Below, piece by piece: positions 59,103 through 64,000 of a DNA stretch of 64,000 nt. The notes under the pieces were generated by a model. The model saw only the letters and a program-made list of their open reading frames with translations. It was not told the origin of the DNA and did no database searches. A program made the translations under genes and the position numbers. Within the stretch, counting starts at the first letter, position 1. Each line of letters opens with the position of its first letter. The stretch comes from Cryptomeria japonica (lineage: Eukaryota; Streptophyta; Pinopsida; Cupressales; Cupressaceae): positions 40,726,791 to 40,790,790 of the forward strand of contig NC_081412.1 in NCBI RefSeq assembly GCF_030272615.1, read 5' to 3'.

Positions 59103-60151
59103 TCTTGGTATTTTGGTATGGTTTTGCTATTGATGTCAACACCAACTAAAACACTAGCACTTTGGAGATCTAGCAGCATTCACCGACAAGCAAGTAACTA
59201 TTGTATAGTTACTGGTATATTGGTACACCGAAAAGATATAATGATCACCGGAACTTGGAATGGCATGCAAGACACATGGTTATGTCGAAGACATCGTCTA
59301 GACATCTTGTCCTGGAGTTTTGTTCATTGGTATATTCATAATTGCATATTTGCTGTTACCGGCAAATAGGTCTAGGGTTACACCGGTAGGTTTATCTTTT
59401 CTAGATCAACATGGCATGCTATGGAGATGATTAATTATTGTTGTAAATGTATTAAGCTGACATGTTCAATCGGTTATTGCATTGGATATTATATTGTTTG
59501 TAAAATGTTTTTATTGTAATATCTTGTAGAGCCGACCTACTAAAATTGGTCTTAGGTTATGGTATAAATGTAAGATCTTATTTGTAAGATCAAATGTGGA
59601 ATGCAAAAAAGGAGTGTGAAGGTATATGCGAGATTAAGAAGAGCTATACATGAAGACATCATTTGAAGGTGAAGCTAGGTTTTTGTGGAAGCATATCAGC
59701 ATTACACCAGTACTGAATCCAGCATATGAAGATGCTATTTTGTGCAGTACATTCTTATTGGATTTAACCATCCAACTGTAGTCAGTGTGACTCCCATTTT
59801 GTGATTGAGCAGTGAGATCTAGGCTATTGGCCTTTCTACATGTGTAGATCCCATTTATGTACACTTACTATCTACAGTAGTATCATCTAATTGTGGTTAA
59901 GGTTTCCCACCATGGTTTTCCCCTTACAGGGTTTCCACGTACAAATATTGGTGTTATGTGTCATGGATGACCTTGTGTTTATGTTTCATGCTCTAATCCT
60001 TACAGGTATAGCAATTAACTATTTTAACTGTCTACCGGCATACTTAACTGGTTTACTGGTATTAAGCATTAAGTTGGTTAAATTGTTTTTGGTTTAAAAT
60101 TATTTGACAACTGATTCACCCCCCACTCTCAGTTGTCTCTGGGACCTAACA
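59103..60151 (+). repeat. Element E 3' LTR
   Basis: Starts TCTTGGTATTTTGG after the tract AAAGGGGGAG and ends GACCTAACA. Preceded by a second AAAGGGGGAGAGATAT tract (58,869-58,884) shared with element B. Confidence 0.93.
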
Positions 60152-60353
60152 ACATGTGGCCTGTATAATTATTCAGATTGTAATAAGATTCAATCACATT
60201 GTTTATCGGTTATGTGTTATGTGTTGTTACCGGTTGTTCTTTCTATTGTTTCTGGCACCTTGTTACTAGTAACTAGTATGCTTTGCATGGTTTATGTTTT
60301 AAGTTGCAAGGTTGGGGTATCTTTCATTGGATCTCCCTGCCTTGACTACGTCA

Positions 60354-60718
60354 AATGGTATCAGAGCCAGCTCATGAACCTGTTGTTGGATAAAGTACTC
60401 TTTGTGCACCGGTTGGTTGGAGAGAAGATTGAGGAAACTTGTGGAATTATTTATTAAGATCACCAAATGTGAGGCAGAGCAAGGTTTGCAGGTAGACTTT
60501 TGATCCTAGAGCTTGAGCTTGAGGTAGTTAGTGGGTGGAGACTTGAACAAATCATCGATTGAGGCAAGCTGCACTTTGGACCAGTAGATCACCATGCAGA
60601 GGCAACCAGAAGCTGTGGTTAGATTGCCGATCCCCCTGAGGTAGTTGCAAGTACCTACTGACTGATCAACGAACCAAAGCAAGTGATGGGACTCACTTTT
60701 CAATTTACCCCCCAAGTT
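60354..60718 (+). other. Element F interior
   Basis: 365 bp holding the primer site TGGTATCAGAGCC (60,356-60,368) and otherwise non-coding sequence. The bases before the right LTR are pyrimidine-rich and not a normal polypurine tract. Confidence 0.7.
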
Positions 60719-61619
60719 TTATGTAGGAGCACTGGTCTAGTTCTTACTGGTTGGGTAACTTTTAGTGGAATTGCTTGAGAGTGTGGCATTTCTTCATGTT
60801 TGAGTGTTTAGCATTATGGTTTTGTGTTTATTCCTTTGTGTTCATGGTCTTTACCATGTTCGTGTTTCATAGCATTTGGCCTTGTTTCTGATAAGATGTG
60901 GATTCTGGTATTGTCCTGGTTGATGTGTTCTTACTACTTAGCCTAGTTGTATGTTGGGCGAAGATGATTTCGGGTTGCGGTTGATCTCCGTAGCTTGTGG
61001 ATCATTAGAGGTGTTTCTTTGGGCCTTGGACGTTATTCCTGGAGGTCTGCACATCATTTTATGATTTGGAGATTGTTCTTAGTGATTTGAGCTAACATGT
61101 TACCATTGCACGTTTCATGAACCGGTTGGTCTTTGGGCCGACTTGATTGAGTTGTAATTATTTATAGATGGTATAAATGGAAGCTTGTGAATCATTTGAG
61201 AAAGGAAAGAATTTAGAAGATTGAAGACAAAACTTTGAGATTAAGCGAAGATGTAGAACTAGCGAAGATGTAGAACTAGCAAGATTCTGATCCAGCACTG
61301 AGGTCCGTATTAGGATAGAATCAGTAGGTTGTTACCAAAAGCCGATTTGATATGAAGATGATCTTCAGATCTTGTAATTACATTGTAAGCATTTTTTGTA
61401 TCCTGGACTACGATCTAACATGTGGCATGTATAATTCTTCAAATTATAATAAGATTCATTCACATTGTTTATCCGTTATGTGTTTTGTGTTGTTATTGGT
61501 TGTTCTTTATGTTGTTTTTGGAACCTTGTTACAGGTTAGTGGTATGCTTTGCATGGTTTACGTTTTAAGTTGCAAGGTTGGGTTGTCCTTCATTGGATCT
61601 CCCTGCCTTGACTACGTCA
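60719..61619 (+). repeat. Element F right LTR
   Basis: 901 bp, from TTATGTAGGAGCAC to GACTACGTCA. It preserves the empty site for element E (CTAACATGTGG, about 61,417). A 19-bp phrase AGCGAAGATGTAGAACT is duplicated near 61,247-61,280. Confidence 0.88.
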
Positions 61620-61624
61620 ACATG

Positions 61625-62271
61625 CTTTCCAAGGTTTTGCAAAATTTGGGTCATCATCATACAAGGTCTTCAAATATTCAAATCCTAATACTATCACTCT
61701 CATCTTTGTCAGCAAATTCCTTCTCCTACTCAATGCATCAAAACATTTGTTAGATTTCCAACTTCTATGCTTCAACACAAAGGTGTAACTCTACAAGAAT
61801 TATACCCATCTCATATGTGTTTGATTCAAATTACTCTGACTATTCAAATACTACAAAGCTTGATGATCTATATACAACACAAACTCCTTGGGAAAAAATT
61901 AATGTCTCCACTTCTTCAAGGCTTGAACTATGGCACAAAAATCCTAATCATACACTGAATATCTCCCCTGGGCATCATTCAATTTCTCACTGAAATAAGC
62001 TATTTCTCTCCCTTCCTGACTCAAGACTGCTCCTATTACTATTCCACTTGCATCACAATCCATTTGATGTAATTTATTGAAATCATATAAAGCCAACACA
62101 GGTTGCTCAGTCACTTTCTGCTTCAATAGTTCAAAAAATTTGTTTGCTCCGATGGTCCACTTGAATTCCTTCTGATCTCCTCTCATGGTCTCAATCATAG
62201 GGTTACAAATTGAACTAAAATATTTGATAAACTTCTGGTAAAAACTAGACAATCCATGAAATGGTCCTACC
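61625..62271 (-). pseudogene. Element G reverse transcriptase end and RNase H remains
   Basis: Minus strand. From right to left: the end of gypsy RT (GPFHGLSSFYQKFIKYFSSI), the connection, and RNase H (MDCDASGIVIGAVLSQEGRE, IAYFSEKLNDAQ) with further RNase H-like sequence down to about 61,640. These are typical Ty3/gypsy motifs. Confidence 0.82.
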
Positions 62272-62309
62272 TCTCCAATGCTTTCTGGTAGGACCATTTC
62301 ATGGATTGT
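62249..62309. repeat. Perfect 23-bp inverted repeat at the G/H junction
   Basis: Arms 62,249-62,271 and 62,287-62,309 are exact reverse complements around a 15-bp spacer. The left arm belongs to the RT of element G, so the right arm is a flipped copy of it. Confidence 0.95.
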
Positions 62310-63207
62310 GATGGAAGGATATCCTATGATAATGGCTGCTATAGATATCCTAAAGTTTCTTCCACACATCATAAGCAGTCTCTAGACCATGGACATCAAC
62401 ATACTCTGAATCAAACAAGAAACTGATAATGGCCTCCAATGCTTGATTATTCTCTTGTTTCTCCTTCTTTTCATCGCCAGTCAAAATCAACAACATGTTC
62501 CCAATATTGACTTCCTAAGCTCTTGATATAGATCTTCATCCTATCACTCCATATTATGTGGTTTTCCCTATTGAATTTCAAACCTTCTTTCTTCATCATG
62601 TTCTCCTAGATCTTTACCTCAAGTTGTTAGTCTTAGACACTAGAGGACCTAAAATTCTCTGATACCAGTTGATGATATGATGAATCAATAAGCATATGGA
62701 CAACTACTGAGAGGGGGGGATGAATCAATAGATAGAATAACATACAAAACTTTCTCCAAACTCAAAAACCCAACTCATAAAGCAATCTCTGAACTAACTG
62801 GTTCAAACACTGAACTAAAAACTACAACTGCATTGTCAAGTTAACTAGTTGACTGGCATAACAAAATAGTAGTATAACAGCTCTGAAACTCTCAAACCAT
62901 TAAACGAAAACATCAAACAACTTTACTAACAATAGTAAAAGAATATTTCAGATTACTAATGGTTAGCATAACACATCTAAGTGGATTTATCAGTTAAGCA
63001 AATTAACCATATCAAAACACAACCATAAAAACCATTCACCACTTGACACAATGATTTTTGATATGGAAACCCAAATGAGAAAAACCACGATGGGGATGAA
63101 TACCCACAAGTATTCTGAACTCTTCTAAAGTTCACCCTATTAGGAGCCAAGCCTTGTTAGAAGCATTACAAAAATTGTCTTGTTATAGAGCGGTGCAGAC
63201 GATGTAA
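62310..63207 (-). mobile_element. Element H: copia fragment (gag, primer site, part of 5' LTR)
   Basis: Minus-strand fragment. About 62,310-62,650 looks like N-terminal gag (FNRENHIIWSDRMKIYIKSL). The reversed primer site CTCTGATACCA lies at about 62,659-62,669. From about 62,672 a 5' LTR part carries the reversed tail motifs GAGAGGGGGGATGAATCA and ATGGAAACCCAAATGAGAAA. Cut on the left by the G junction and on the right by element I. Confidence 0.6.
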
Positions 63208-64000
63208 CTAGGTTGAAGGATTAAAACACAATCTTTTGAGTGTCTCTCAACTCAATGACATAGGTTATCCATTGGAATTCAAGAATGGAATGTGCAAAAT
63301 CTATGGAAGCAAAGGTGATCTGAATGCAATTGACAAGCAGACAAAAGGTAAATTGTTTCACCTAAATGCTAAAGTAAACAATTGTTTAATTGCTAAGGTA
63401 GATGATAGTTGGCTTTGGCATTGGAGATTTTGTCATGTAAACTTTGATAACATTGTCAAAGTCAGTAAGTCCAAGTCTGTAAGAGGTTTACCTCAGTTGG
63501 AAAAATTGGTGAATGATCTATGTAAGGAATGTCAGTTAGGAAAGATGACATCCTCAACTTTTAAGAGAAAATCTTTCTCAACAAAATATTTTCTAGATTT
63601 GGTTCATACAGACCTCCGTGGACCAATAAGGACTAGAAGTATTCAAGGTGATAGATATTTTATGATCTTCACTGATGATTGCTCAAGAATGATGTGGGTC
63701 ACATTCTTGAAGGACAAAACTGAAGTCTTTAGAAAATTCAAGGCATTCAGGGCCTTAGTTGAAAAGGAAATTGGTAAGAAGATAAAGTGTTTGAGAACTG
63801 ATCAAGGTGGTGAATTTACTTAAGAGGAATTCACTAGATATTGTGAAGACAATGGAATTAAGAGGCAAATTTTTGCACCTAGGACACCACATCAGAATGG
63901 TATTGCAGAAAGGAACAATCGGTCAGTTGTTGAAGTAGCTAGAATGATGCTAATAAAAGGAGGTGTAGCAAAAACTTTCTAGAGAGAAGCTTCTAACACA
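63208..64000 (+). mobile_element. Element I: copia pre-integrase and integrase fragment, runs off the window
   Basis: Plus strand, beginning abruptly inside the region after protease (LKHNLLSVSQLNDIGYPLEF). It covers the integrase zinc-binding region (HWRFCHVNFD, CKECQLGKM), the catalytic core (FTDDCSRMMW, TDQGGEF) and HQNGIAERNN up to the end of the window. It is related to, but clearly different from, elements B and E. At least two interruptions are visible in this part. Confidence 0.85.

Larger units (their letters stand above)
53463..60151 (+). mobile_element. Element E: Ty1/copia fossil nested in F
   Basis: Plus-strand copia element, 6.69 kb, of the same family as B. Parts: 5' LTR 53,463-54,514 (1,052 bp), primer site 54,517-54,527, gag-pol 54,571-58,708, polypurine tract 59,091-59,100 and 3' LTR 59,103-60,151 (1,049 bp). 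Flanks GCATG and ACATG form a target duplication with one mismatch; the intact target CTAACATGTGG is preserved in the other F LTR at 61,417-61,427. It is the best-preserved element here, with about six interruptions of the coding region. LTRs differ by about 4-5 percent. Confidence 0.95.
52759..61619 (+). mobile_element. Element F: miniature LTR element, carries element E
   Basis: Two LTRs of 901 bp each: 52,759-53,462 plus 60,157-60,353 (left, split by E) and 60,719-61,619 (right). They enclose only 365 bp (60,354-60,718). A perfect ACATG target duplication lies outside (52,754-52,758 and 61,620-61,624), inside element G. A Met-tRNA primer site (60,356-60,368) follows the left LTR. The interior has no coding potential and no clear polypurine tract. 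It is a non-autonomous, LARD/TRIM-like deletion derivative. The LTRs differ by about 10 percent, more than those of E, as nesting requires. Confidence 0.88.
50549..62271 (-). mobile_element. Element G: chromovirus-type Ty3/gypsy fossil, 5'-truncated
   Basis: Minus-strand gypsy element. The 3' LTR is at the left (about 50,549-51,336), followed by chromodomain and integrase remains (51,374-52,741). It is then split by element F and resumes at 61,625-62,271 with RNase H and the end of reverse transcriptase. The gypsy order PR-RT-RH-IN explains why RT lies farther right. Everything upstream of RT, including the 5' LTR, is lost at a breakpoint at 62,271. The coding remains are interrupted roughly five or more times. 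Confidence 0.8.

Overview
The window looks like nuclear DNA of a large-genome seed plant. Evidence: Ty1/copia and chromovirus-type Ty3/gypsy LTR retrotransposons with primer sites complementary to initiator Met-tRNA; two intronless RING-H2 genes of the plant-specific ATL family; long AT-rich spacers; and LTR pairs that differ by about 3 to 10 percent yet keep recognisable ends. Old, slowly eroding nests of this kind are typical of conifers and other gymnosperms, but nothing here proves the species. There is no organellar, bacterial or free viral sequence.

Layout. (1) 0.1-5.1 kb: a 5'-truncated minus-strand copia element (A), abutting a possible solo LTR (K, 5.1-6.67 kb). (2) 6.67-36.5 kb: an old repeat unit of about 830 bp (R1), cut into pieces by later arrivals. 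Element C (7,242-21,049, minus, flanked by CTTTA), an LTR element with no visible pol, holds copia element B (11,102-17,935, plus, flanked by TTAAC). Copia element D (21,281-27,998, minus) sits in the next piece of R1. From 28.5 to 35.8 kb lies a pyrimidine-rich block: a 3.165-kb direct tandem duplication with a G-patch-like motif, closed on the right by an inverted copy of its left edge. (3) 36.5-50.5 kb: the only gene-like host territory, with two minus-strand ATL genes 8.1 kb apart in AT-rich spacer that carries local tandem repeats and a small TRIM-like element. (4) 50.5-62.3 kb: a three-level nest. Chromovirus G (minus) contains the miniature LTR element F (ACATG on both sides), whose left LTR contains copia element E (plus). 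(5) 62.3-64 kb: two more copia fragments, H (minus) and I (plus, running off the window).

The two ATL proteins are the only host genes I can support. Each has an N-terminal membrane segment and a complete RING-H2 zinc-binding set, so both probably act as membrane-anchored ubiquitin ligases. They appear to be local paralogues.

All LTR elements are treated as fossils: every coding element is interrupted several times and none looks whole. LTR divergence, estimated by eye, rises with nesting depth: D about 3 percent, E about 4-5, B about 5-6, C clearly more, F about 10. At substitution rates of order 1e-9 per site per year, 3-5 percent would mean one to a few tens of millions of years; the rate for this species is unknown.
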